Source: Brevundimonas sp. (GTDB taxonomy: Bacteria > Pseudomonadota > Alphaproteobacteria > Caulobacterales > Caulobacteraceae). Taken from it: a stretch of 5,365 bases of DNA. The stretch lies in contig JADCBH010000212.1 in the NCBI GenBank assembly GCA_020253595.1, forward strand, positions 1-5,365, given 5' to 3'. Shown here one piece after another: positions 1 to 5,365 of the stretch. Position numbers and translations under genes: made by a program. The notes below the pieces were generated by a model, which had not been told where the DNA came from, searched no databases, and was given only the letters and a program-made list of their open reading frames with translations. The number at the start of each line of letters is the position of its first letter. The stretch's first letter is position 1.

Positions 1-832
1 CTTCGCGCGACTTCTGGCCGATCCACTTCAGGGTCTGGCCGCCCTTGCCGAGCACGATGGGCCGCTGGCTCTCGCGCTCGACATAGATGGTCTGTTCGAT
101 CCGGGCCGAGCCGTCGGCCTTTTCGTCAAACGCCGTGGTTTCCACCGCCGCCGAGTAGGGCAGCTCCTCGTGGACGCGCAGATAGACCTTCTCGCGCGTG
201 ATCTCGGCGGCCAGCACCCGCAGGGGCACGTCAGCGGACTGATCTTCCGGATAGAGCCAGGGGCCTTCGGGCATGGCCAGCGCCAGTCGCGTCTTCAGGT
301 CGTCGACACCGTCGCCGGACAGGGCCGAGATCATGAAGACCTCGCTGTAGACCCCGGCGTCGAACAGCGTCTGTGACAGTGCCAGCAAGGTGTCGCGGCG
401 CATGCCATCGATCTTGTTCAGCGCCAGGATGACCTTGGTCCCCGATGCCTTCAGATTGGCGATGATGGTCTCGGTGTCCTCGGCCGACTTGCGGTCGGCG
501 GCCGACCCCTCCTTGCCGTCGGAGGCAATGTGCGAAGCCGCATCGACCAGATGCACCACCACGTCGGCGTCGTCCGCACCCGCCCAGGCCGAGGCCACCA
601 TCGCCCGGTCCAGCCGACGGCGCGGAGTAAAGACGCCAGGGGTGTCCACCAGCACGATCTGGGCGCTGCCGTGCATGGCGATGCCGCGCACCGGAAAGCG
701 CGTCGTCTGCACCTTCTGGGTGACGATCGACACCTTGGAGCCGGTCAGGCGATTGACCAGGGTCGACTTGCCCGCGTTCGGCGCGCCGATGATGGCGGCG
801 AAGCCCGCGCGGGTCGGGGATGTCTCGGTCAA
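1..832 (-). CDS. era: GTPase Era, 3' end cut by window edge
   Basis: Era is a GTPase that binds the 3' end of 16S rRNA and helps mature the 30S subunit. The 277 visible codons show the full G domain: G1 GAPNAGKS (16-23), switch I QTTRF (42-46), G3 DTPG (63-66), G4 NKID (139-142) and G5 SAL (169-171). The KH RNA-binding domain follows, with its GKGG loop at 262-265. The frame runs off position 1, and by comparison with the usual length of about 300 residues a few dozen C-terminal residues are missing. The start is a TTG at 832-830 that overlaps the rnc stop as TTGA, preceded by GAAGG six bases upstream. Starting there gives M-T-E-T followed by TRAGF, the N-terminus I remember for Caulobacterales Era. 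It is the last visible gene of a lepB-rnc-era transcription unit. No key residue is missing. Confidence 0.97.
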   Translation of the reverse strand, partial: MTETSPTRAGFAAIIGAPNAGKSTLVNRLTGSKVSIVTQKVQTTRFPVRGIAMHGSAQIVLVDTPGVFTPRRRLDRAMVASAWAGADDADVVVHLVDAASHIASDGKEGSAADRKSAEDTETIIANLKASGTKVILALNKIDGMRRDTLLALSQTLFDAGVYSEVFMISALSGDGVDDLKTRLALAMPEGPWLYPEDQSADVPLRVLAAEITREKVYLRVHEELPYSAAVETTAFDEKADGSARIEQTIYVERESQRPIVLGKGGQTLKWIGQKSRE

Positions 833-1542
833 ATCACGCCTTCACGTTTCAAAAGGGCGGTCGCGGCCGCCTTCTCTGCGTCCTGACGCGAACGTCCCTG
901 CGCGGTCAAGGGTTCTACGTCGGGGATCGAAACCTCGACCGTGAAGGTCGGAGCATGATCAGATCCTGTCTGTCCCACGACCCGATAGACCGGAAGCGGT
1001 CGACCTTGCCCCTGCGACCACTCCTGCAACGCGGACTTGGGGTTGTTCAGCGTGCGCGGGGCGGGCGAAGCCAGTTCCTCGGCCCAGGCGCGATCGAATA
1101 CCTTTCGCGCCGCCTCTATGCCGCCATCCAGCCATACGGCCGCCAGGAGCGCCTCGACCGCGTCGGCAACGACGCCTTCCTTGCGACGGCCACCGGTCTT
1201 CGTTTCGCCGGGCGAGAGGCGCATCGCCGCGCCGACGCCCAGGCGCTCGCCGACCCTGCCGCAGGCATGTTTGTCGACCAGCGCATGCAGACGCGACGAC
1301 AGCTCACCCTCATCGGCTTCAGCAAAGTCGCGATGAAGACGGTCGGCGACGAGCAGCCCAAGGACTCGATCGCCCAGAAACTCCAGGCGCTCGTTGTGGC
1401 GCGCGGGCTTGCCCGCGGCCTTGTCGGCCCCTTCCCCGACGCTGGAATGGGTCAGGGCCCGCTCCAGCAGGGCAGGATCGGCGAACCGGTGCCCGAGACG
1501 GTCGACCACAGCGGCCACCGCCTCGGCGCGAGCATTCGGCAT
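829..1542 (-). CDS. rnc: Ribonuclease III
   Basis: RNase III cuts double-stranded RNA, chiefly the stems that release 16S and 23S precursors, and also regulates some mRNAs. The 237-residue protein is of typical length. Counting from the ATG at 1542-1540, the signature ERLEFLGD carries acidic residues E51, E54 and D58, and a second motif DAVEA carries D127 and E130. Together these cover the conserved acidic positions of the E. coli enzyme (E38, E41, D45, D114, E117). A double-stranded-RNA-binding domain fills about 165-233, starting near NPKSALQEW and ending in the helix DAEKAAATALL. The ATG shares its A with the lepB stop (TGATG). An in-frame TTG one codon earlier (1545) would give a four-base overlap and one extra residue; ATG is preferred. 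Its stop overlaps the era start, so translation of lepB, rnc and era is probably coupled. Confidence 0.97.
   Translation of the reverse strand: MPNARAEAVAAVVDRLGHRFADPALLERALTHSSVGEGADKAAGKPARHNERLEFLGDRVLGLLVADRLHRDFAEADEGELSSRLHALVDKHACGRVGERLGVGAAMRLSPGETKTGGRRKEGVVADAVEALLAAVWLDGGIEAARKVFDRAWAEELASPAPRTLNNPKSALQEWSQGQGRPLPVYRVVGQTGSDHAPTFTVEVSIPDVEPLTAQGRSRQDAEKAAATALLKREGVI
839..843 (-). promoter_or_regulatory. Ribosome binding site that fixes the TTG start of era
   Basis: GAAGG lies inside the last codons of rnc, six bases before the TTG at 832-830. It is a good match to the anti-Shine-Dalgarno sequence at normal spacing. No ATG or GTG lies in the era frame between it and the G1 motif, so it supports initiation at TTG. 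Confidence 0.6.
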
Positions 1543-2741
1543 CAATCCAGAACGCGGAAGAAGCGGCTGGGCCGGACGTTGGCGAACCAGCTGACCGGAT
1601 TGAACAGCGAAGCCCCCGGCGTCCAGGAGAAGGCGATGATCTCGGCCTTCCCGACCAGGTTCGCCTCTGGCACCAGACCGACACCAGCCGACTCTTGCAC
1701 CCGGCTGTCGATGGAGTTGTCGCGATTGTCGCCCATCATGAAGTAATGGCCCTCGGGCACTTCATAAACCGGGGTGTCGTCCAGATCGCCACCGGGCCCG
1801 AAGTCCTGGATCAGGAAGGTGCGGCCGTTCGGCAGGGTTTCGCGCAGCTGGGTCATTGCGCGGGGACCGAAAACGTCCTCGACCTCGCCCTGGCTCACAA
1901 CGACGTCGTTCACCGGCTGGCCGTTGATGTGCAGGACGTTGCCGATCATCTGAATGCGGTCGCCCGGCAGGCCGATGACGCGCTTGATGTAGTCGGTCTT
2001 GTCGTCACGAGGCAGCTTGAACACGACGATGTCGCCGCGTTCCGGGGCACGGCCGAACAAGCGACCCTCGCCTATCGGCAGGTTGATGGGCAGACCCGAG
2101 GAATACTTCGAATAGCCATAGGTCCACTTGGACACGACGATGTAGTCGCCCTCGTAAAGGTTCGGCTCCATCGAGGCAGACGGAATAGTGAAGGGCTGGA
2201 ACAACAGCACCCGCAGGACGAAGGCGATGACGAGCGCGACGGCGATGGTCTTGATGATTTCCAGGGTCTCGGATCCAGCCGAGCGGCCACCGTCGTCATC
2301 GTCGTCCTTCGCCTTGACGCGGGCCGGACCGGGAACCCTTTCCTTCACGTCCTCGAACGGGGCGTCGCCCTGATCGCTCCAGATCGGCCGCGTCGCAGCG
2401 ACCGGCCCGGCGGCGGCAACAGCAGCAGCTGCGACAACCGGCTCGGGAGCAACGGCTTCAACGGGTGCTGGCGCTGAAGCGGCCGTGTCAGACCCTTCGG
2501 TGGAGACAGCCTCGACAGACTGCTCATGCGTGGTGTCGGCGGCCTGCAAGGCCGTGTCTTCGGACGGGACGTCAGACTCTACCGGCATGCCGCTCTCGGA
2601 CGCGGCGAAGGCGGCTTCGGCCGCGTCCACTTCGCCAGCACCTGTGTCGACCGCAGGCTCGGAAGCGGCCGGGTCTTCCGGCGTATCAACCGGGGCCGGG
2701 GCGGCCTCGTCTTTCAGCTCGCGCTTGTGCTCTTCGTCCAT
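1542..2741 (-). CDS. lepB: Signal peptidase I with long acidic N-terminal extension
   Basis: LepB is the inner-membrane serine protease that removes signal peptides from exported proteins. The catalytic part is complete: one hydrophobic helix at about 161-181, Ser190 in PSASMEP (nucleophile), Lys253 in DYIKR (general base), and the box GDNRDNSIDSR at 337-347. The first 155 or so residues are unusual: rich in Ala, Glu, Asp, Pro and Val, low in complexity, with an alanine-rich stretch at 103-116 and five aspartates at 146-150. This part has no signal peptide and probably stays in the cytoplasm. The 399-residue length is well above the 250-300 I would expect for relatives. The ATG at 2741 follows an AGG eight bases upstream. 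In-frame alternatives are ATG at 2588 (Met52) and GTG at 2348 (Val132); the latter would give a normal-sized 268-residue enzyme. It is the first gene of the lepB-rnc-era group. The family assignment is secure; the start is less so. Confidence 0.95.
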   Translation of the reverse strand: MDEEHKRELKDEAAPAPVDTPEDPAASEPAVDTGAGEVDAAEAAFAASESGMPVESDVPSEDTALQAADTTHEQSVEAVSTEGSDTAASAPAPVEAVAPEPVVAAAAVAAAGPVAATRPIWSDQGDAPFEDVKERVPGPARVKAKDDDDDGGRSAGSETLEIIKTIAVALVIAFVLRVLLFQPFTIPSASMEPNLYEGDYIVVSKWTYGYSKYSSGLPINLPIGEGRLFGRAPERGDIVVFKLPRDDKTDYIKRVIGLPGDRIQMIGNVLHINGQPVNDVVVSQGEVEDVFGPRAMTQLRETLPNGRTFLIQDFGPGGDLDDTPVYEVPEGHYFMMGDNRDNSIDSRVQESAGVGLVPEANLVGKAEIIAFSWTPGASLFNPVSWFANVRPSRFFRVLD

Positions 2742-2791
2742 GGAAATCGCCTGTCCCCGCCCGCCAACGCGGTCTGAATGTCGCCGTGACG

Positions 2792-2818
2792 GGTATAGCG
2801 CGATTACGCCATCGGCAA
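2792..2818 (-). promoter_or_regulatory. Candidate housekeeping promoter for lepB-rnc-era
   Basis: Reading the minus strand, TTGCCG (2818-2813) is followed after 13 bases by GCTATACC (2799-2792). The Caulobacter housekeeping consensus, as I know it, is TTGACG, 10-14 bases, then GCTANAWC. The match is five of six and seven of eight at allowed spacing. The -35 box lies in the last codons of acpS and the -10 box just after its TAA stop. Transcription would start near 2785, leaving a leader of about 45 bases before lepB. The match was found by eye and is unproven. Confidence 0.5.
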
Positions 2819-3205
2819 GGCTTCGATCACCACGAAGGCGAGTGCGTAGGGGTGTTCGTCAGACAGTGTCAGATAAATCCGCGCCTCGTGTCCGGGCGGT
2901 GTCAGTCGCGCCAGATGCCCGGCCGCAGGTCCGGTCAAGGCGAGCGTCGGCTGACCGCTGGGCAGGTTCACGACCCCCATATCCTTCCAGTAGACGTCAC
3001 GACGCATGCCTGTTCCGAGTGCCTTGGCGCAGGCCTCCTTGGCCGCGAACCGCTTGGCGTAGCTCCAGGCGGCGTCCGGCTTGCGGTCCGACCGCGTTCG
3101 CTCGTGGTCCGTGAAACAACGTGTCTTGAAGCGGTCGCCGAAGCGATCCAGCGACGCCTGGATGCGTCGGATGTCCGTCAGATCTGCCCCGGTGCCGATG
3201 ATCAC
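2804..3205 (-). CDS. acpS: Holo-[acyl-carrier-protein] synthase
   Basis: AcpS transfers the 4'-phosphopantetheine arm of coenzyme A to a serine of apo-ACP, making it active for fatty-acid and lipid synthesis in the cytoplasm. The 133-residue protein is of normal size for the small trimeric AcpS family. It shows the N-terminal motif IGTGADLTDIRRI with Asp8, and the central helix FAAKEACAKALGTG with Glu57; these are the expected magnesium ligands. VVNLPSGQPTLALTG (78-92) and a C-terminal strand LSDEHPYALAFVVIEA also match the family. The start is GTG at 3205-3203, overlapping the pdxJ stop as GTGA. It gives the expected M-I-I-G N-terminus, although no strong Shine-Dalgarno sequence precedes it. 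Translation therefore probably depends on coupling to pdxJ. The gene ends in TAA, 62 bases before lepB. Confidence 0.96.
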   Translation of the reverse strand: MIIGTGADLTDIRRIQASLDRFGDRFKTRCFTDHERTRSDRKPDAAWSYAKRFAAKEACAKALGTGMRRDVYWKDMGVVNLPSGQPTLALTGPAAGHLARLTPPGHEARIYLTLSDEHPYALAFVVIEALPMA

Positions 3206-3939
3206 GCCGCCGAGTCCATCGCCGCTCGCATGCGTCGCACCGCTTCCGCCAGACCGATGAAGACCGCTTCGCCGATCAGAAAATGGCCGATGTTGAGTTC
3301 GCGAATCTCGGCGATGGCCATCATCTCGGCCGCGGTGACGTAGTCCAGGCCGTGGCCGGCATGGACTTCCAAACCCAGCTCGTCCGCCTGGGCGGCGGCA
3401 GCAGCGAGCCGGTCAAGCTCCGCGCCACGCTCACCGGGCGAGAGGTGGCAATAGCGACCCGTGTGCAATTCGATGACCGAGGCCCCGATTGCGGCCGAGG
3501 CCGCGACCTGCTCCGCAGACGGCTCGATGAACAGGCTGACCCGGATCCCGGCGTCTGACAGGGCCCGAACGACCGGCCCGATCCGCGCCTCATGCCCCGC
3601 CACGGCAAGGCCGCCCTCGGTCGTCACCTCCTCGCGGCGCTCGGGCACCAGACAGGCGGCATGCGGCCTGTGCCGGAGCGCGATGGCCAGCATCTCGTCG
3701 GTCACGGCCATTTCGAGGTTCAGCGGCTGACCCGCTTCGGCGCACAACGCCGAAAGCGCGGCGATGTCCGCATCGGTGATGTGGCGGCGGTCTTCGCGCA
3801 GGTGCGCCGTGATGCCGTCGGCTCCGGCCTGCAGTGCCTCGCGAGCCGCGCGGACGGGATCGGGATGGACCCCACCGCGCGCGTTCCGGACCGTTGCGAC
3901 ATGGTCGATGTTGACGCCGAGGCGAACGCGCTGGCTCAC
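3202..3939 (-). CDS. pdxJ: Pyridoxine 5'-phosphate synthase
   Basis: PdxJ condenses 1-deoxy-xylulose 5-phosphate with 3-amino-2-oxopropyl phosphate to form pyridoxine 5'-phosphate, the ring-closing step of the DXP-dependent vitamin B6 pathway. The 245-residue protein is full length for this TIM-barrel family. Family motifs appear in order: LGVNIDHVATVRNARGG (7-23), TAHLREDRRHI (44-54, with His46), NLEMA (74-78, with Glu76), CLVPERREEVTTEGGL (96-111), IELHTGRY (156-163), VHAGHGLDY (192-200, with His193) and LNIGHFLIGEA (215-225). The histidines and glutamate fit the known active-site positions. The start is GTG at 3939-3937, overlapping the pyrE stop as GTGA, with GGAGG eight bases upstream. 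Its own stop overlaps the acpS start in the same way. The pdxJ-acpS pair is also found in E. coli. Confidence 0.97.
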   Translation of the reverse strand: MSQRVRLGVNIDHVATVRNARGGVHPDPVRAAREALQAGADGITAHLREDRRHITDADIAALSALCAEAGQPLNLEMAVTDEMLAIALRHRPHAACLVPERREEVTTEGGLAVAGHEARIGPVVRALSDAGIRVSLFIEPSAEQVAASAAIGASVIELHTGRYCHLSPGERGAELDRLAAAAAQADELGLEVHAGHGLDYVTAAEMMAIAEIRELNIGHFLIGEAVFIGLAEAVRRMRAAMDSAA

Positions 3940-4520
3940 TTCGCCAACCTCCGGCTTCCCGGGTCCTCAACGGGCAGAGCCGCCAGCTCGGGCGGCAAGG
4001 CGTCGGCGGGATAGGCGGGCACGTCCAGCGTCGCCAGTGCCACCAGGGGAACGCCGACGTCCGCGCGTCCGCCTGACCGGTCGACGATACAGGCGGCCGC
4101 CACGACATCACCGCCGGCCTCGCGAATCGCGGCGATGCATTCGCGGCTAGACAGGCCGGTGGTCACGATGTCTTCGACCATCACGACCTTCTGGCCGGGC
4201 TCGACATGGAAACCGCGCCGCAGCTTGAAGGCCCCGCCTTCGCGCTCGACGTACATCGACGGCACGCCCAGATGTCGTGCAGTTTCATAGCCGGGGATGA
4301 TGCCGCCGACCGCGGGCGAGATAGCGACGTCGACCGGCCCGACCGCCGCAATGATCTTGTCGGCCAGCGCCTTGCACAGCCGCTCACAGCGGGCCGCGTC
4401 CATGAAGACCAAGTTCTTCTGCAGGAAAACCGGGCTGTGCAGCCCCGAGGACAGCACGAAATGTCCCTCGCGCAGGGCTCCGGCGGAGCGGAATTCGTCA
4501 AGAACATCGTCGGAGGTCAT
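3936..4520 (-). CDS. pyrE: Orotate phosphoribosyltransferase
   Basis: PyrE joins orotate to PRPP to give orotidine 5'-monophosphate, the next-to-last step of UMP synthesis. The 194-residue protein is of typical size for the shorter bacterial form. The PRPP-binding signature VVMVEDIVTTGLS is at 112-124, with the acidic pair Glu116-Asp117. Other family features are the N-terminal hood GHFVLSSGLHSPVFLQ (19-34), the region SPAVGGIIPGYETAR (68-82), and the segment EREGGAFKLRRGF (92-104) with its flexible catalytic loop. The start is ATG at 4520-4518; I see no convincing Shine-Dalgarno sequence before it. It follows the TPR-like gene by 39 bases and overlaps pdxJ by four. It catalyses a nucleotide-synthesis step not shared with its neighbours, so the grouping looks like a housekeeping operon rather than one pathway. 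Confidence 0.97.
   Translation of the reverse strand: MTSDDVLDEFRSAGALREGHFVLSSGLHSPVFLQKNLVFMDAARCERLCKALADKIIAAVGPVDVAISPAVGGIIPGYETARHLGVPSMYVEREGGAFKLRRGFHVEPGQKVVMVEDIVTTGLSSRECIAAIREAGGDVVAAACIVDRSGGRADVGVPLVALATLDVPAYPADALPPELAALPVEDPGSRRLAK
3948..3952 (-). promoter_or_regulatory. Ribosome binding site that fixes the GTG start of pdxJ
   Basis: GGAGG lies near the end of pyrE, eight bases before the GTG at 3939-3937. It is the best Shine-Dalgarno match in the window. Together with the GTGA overlap and the conserved protein sequence beginning at residue 5, it supports the non-ATG start. Confidence 0.65.
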
Positions 4521-4559
4521 GGCCGTCGTCTTAGGACCAACCGGGCGACGGGTGAAGCG

Positions 4560-4850
4560 TCAGCGTGCCAGTCGGCCGTCGCATTCCGTCACACCCTCGG
4601 ACACACCGAGATCGGCATAGAGCCTGCGCGCCTCCGTCCAGTCCAACGCCGCTTCTGCCGGACGATCGAGAGCGTCCAGCGCCAAGGCCTTGAGCGTCAG
4701 GGCATTGGCGACATCCAGACGTCGCTCCGGCAGGTTCGCATAGATTGCCACCGCCTCTGTCGCATTGCCCAGGGCCTCCACGCTGCGCCCCTCAAGGCGA
4801 GCGCGGTCCGACGCGTGACGCAGATCGTAGGCGCGTTGGAGATCGCTCAT
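4560..4850 (-). CDS. Small TPR-like protein of unknown function
   Basis: I do not recognise a named family. The 96-residue product is almost entirely amphipathic helix, rich in Ala, Leu, Arg, Asp and Glu. It has no signal peptide or membrane segment, so it is probably cytoplasmic. Two stretches, about 14-40 and 48-81, look like tetratricopeptide repeats: each has a helix with regularly spaced small residues and then EA..IY or EARRLY followed by a turn (ANLPE, ADLG). Third codon positions are strongly G/C, as in its neighbours, which supports a real gene. The ATG at 4850 lies 16 bases after the lolD stop, with only a weak GAG ahead of it, and the stop is 39 bases before pyrE. It is likely cotranscribed with both. 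A TPR scaffold role is inference; no catalytic motif is visible. Confidence 0.78.
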   Translation of the reverse strand: MSDLQRAYDLRHASDRARLEGRSVEALGNATEAVAIYANLPERRLDVANALTLKALALDALDRPAEAALDWTEARRLYADLGVSEGVTECDGRLAR

Positions 4851-4866
4851 GGCCAGTCTCGTTGTG

Positions 4867-5352
4867 TCAGTATTCCCGGCTCTCGGCCTGACGCTCTTCC
4901 AGATGGCCGTCCTTCAGGGCGAAGACGCGGTCCATGTGACCGGCCAGCTCCATGTTGTGGGTGGCGATCAGGGCGGCGACGCCGGTCGATTTGACAAGGC
5001 TCTGCAGGGTCTCGAACACCGACTGACTGGTGGCCGGATCGAGGTTACCCGTCGGCTCGTCGGCCAGCAGCAGGCGCGGGCCGTTGGCCAGGGCGCGAGC
5101 CAGAGCGACGCGCTGCTGTTCGCCGCCCGACATCTGGGCCGGCTGGTGGCGGGTCCGTTCGGCCAGGCCCAGAGAAGCCAGAGCCTGCTCGGCGCGCCCC
5201 TGGGCCTCCTTCTCCGACCAACCGGCGATCCGCATCGGCAAAGCCACATTGTCCCGCGCGTCGAACTCGGGAAGCAAATGGTGGAACTGATAGACGAACC
5301 CCACACGGCTGAGACGCAGACGGGTGCGCGCCCGTTCGTCCAGCGCCCCGAC
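4867..5352 (-). CDS. lolD: Lipoprotein-releasing ABC ATPase LolD, 5' end missing
   Basis: LolD is the ATPase that works with the membrane proteins LolC/LolE to release outer-membrane lipoproteins from the inner membrane. The 161 visible residues begin V-G-A-L-D-E-R. They contain the Q-loop segment FVYQFHHLLPEF (19-30), where QFHHLLPEF is characteristic of LolD, the ABC signature MSGGEQQRVALARAL (74-88), Walker B LLLADEPTGNLD (94-105, with Asp98 and Glu99) and the H-loop His132 in IATHN. The N-terminal part with Walker A (probably about 65-70 residues) lies beyond the end of the real sequence. A GTG at 5304 encodes an internal valine and is not the start, because homology continues upstream of it. 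Reading on past 5352 would add four false residues (L-F-R-S) from the adapter. LolC/LolE genes would be expected upstream but cannot be seen. Confidence 0.94.
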   Translation of the reverse strand, partial: VGALDERARTRLRLSRVGFVYQFHHLLPEFDARDNVALPMRIAGWSEKEAQGRAEQALASLGLAERTRHQPAQMSGGEQQRVALARALANGPRLLLADEPTGNLDPATSQSVFETLQSLVKSTGVAALIATHNMELAGHMDRVFALKDGHLEERQAESREY

Positions 5353-5365
5353 AGATCGGAAGAGC
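5353..5365 (+). other. Illumina TruSeq adapter remnant (not genomic)
   Basis: The last 13 bases, AGATCGGAAGAGC, are identical to the universal start of the Illumina TruSeq adapter. They sit exactly at the end of the window. The lolD reading frame makes good LolD-like protein right up to the base before them, then becomes nonsense (L-F-R-S). This is untrimmed adapter read-through left at a contig end. Confidence 0.93.

Noticed and set aside
1..20. Adapter sequence at the left end of the window
   Set aside because: The first bases continue the Era KH-domain frame (G-Q-K-S-R-E) without interruption and do not match the adapter reverse complement.
820..1746. 308-codon plus-strand open frame opposite rnc and the end of lepB
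   Set aside because: It is the mirror of RNase III coding sequence with no family motif and no ribosome binding site. It starts inside the rnc/era junction.
2346..2348. GTG at Val132 as the true lepB start
   Set aside because: The nearest Shine-Dalgarno-like GAGG is only two bases upstream, and the open frame with coding-like codon use continues to the ATG at 2741. It is kept as an alternative, not as the call.
2742..2803. Terminator or riboswitch in the acpS-lepB gap
   Set aside because: No stable hairpin with a T-run and no conserved riboswitch core is visible in these 62 bases.
2465..3343. Long plus-strand open frames opposite lepB and acpS (up to 292 codons)
   Set aside because: They lie antisense to two clearly identified genes, are rich in Arg/Pro/Ala in a way typical of GC-rich shadow frames, and show no recognisable domain. 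High GC makes stop codons rare on the opposite strand.
4523..4551. Inverted repeat CCGTCG/CGACGG before pyrE, possible attenuator or terminator
   Set aside because: The stem is only six base pairs with a 17-base loop and no T-run follows. In GC-rich sequence this is expected by chance.
4206..4994. 262-codon plus-strand open frame opposite pyrE, the TPR-like gene and lolD
   Set aside because: It crosses three genes and two intergenic gaps in antisense and shows no domain; the opposite strand explains all of its length.

Overview
The window is a GC-rich stretch (mid-60s percent GC by eye) in which every gene lies on the minus strand, so transcription runs from position 5365 towards position 1. 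In that order it holds lolD (5' end missing), a small TPR-like gene, pyrE, pdxJ, acpS, lepB, rnc and era (3' end missing). Protein wording, GTG/TTG starts, a LepB with a single predicted membrane helix and a Caulobacter-type promoter match all point to an alphaproteobacterium, most likely Caulobacterales (Caulobacter/Brevundimonas-like). That placement rests on recognising the proteins, not on a search.

Layout: 5353-5365 is a perfect copy of the first 13 bases of the Illumina TruSeq adapter. The biological sequence therefore ends at 5352, inside lolD. LolD (4867-5352) is the ATPase of the lipoprotein-release transporter. A 16-bp gap separates it from a 96-residue TPR-like protein (4560-4850), and 39 bp further on begins pyrE (3936-4520, UMP synthesis). 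pyrE, pdxJ (3202-3939, vitamin B6) and acpS (2804-3205, holo-ACP synthase) are joined by two GTGA stop/start overlaps. A 62-bp gap follows; a good promoter candidate covers the end of acpS and the start of that gap. Then come lepB (1542-2741, signal peptidase I with an unusually long acidic N-terminal extension), rnc (829-1542, RNase III) and era (1-832, ribosome-assembly GTPase). These three are joined by TGATG and TTGA overlaps.

The genes are core housekeeping functions: envelope biogenesis (LolD, LepB), cofactor, pyrimidine and lipid-carrier synthesis (PyrE, PdxJ, AcpS), and rRNA processing and 30S maturation (RNase III, Era). lepB-rnc-era and pdxJ-acpS are also neighbours in E. coli, so the cluster is an ancient arrangement. 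I see no mobile element, CRISPR array, RNA gene or defence system, and no stretch over 300 bp without a gene. No undescribed system is supported. The points worth a second look are the adapter at the contig end, the LepB extension, the chain of overlapping junctions with non-ATG starts, and the promoter inside the end of acpS.
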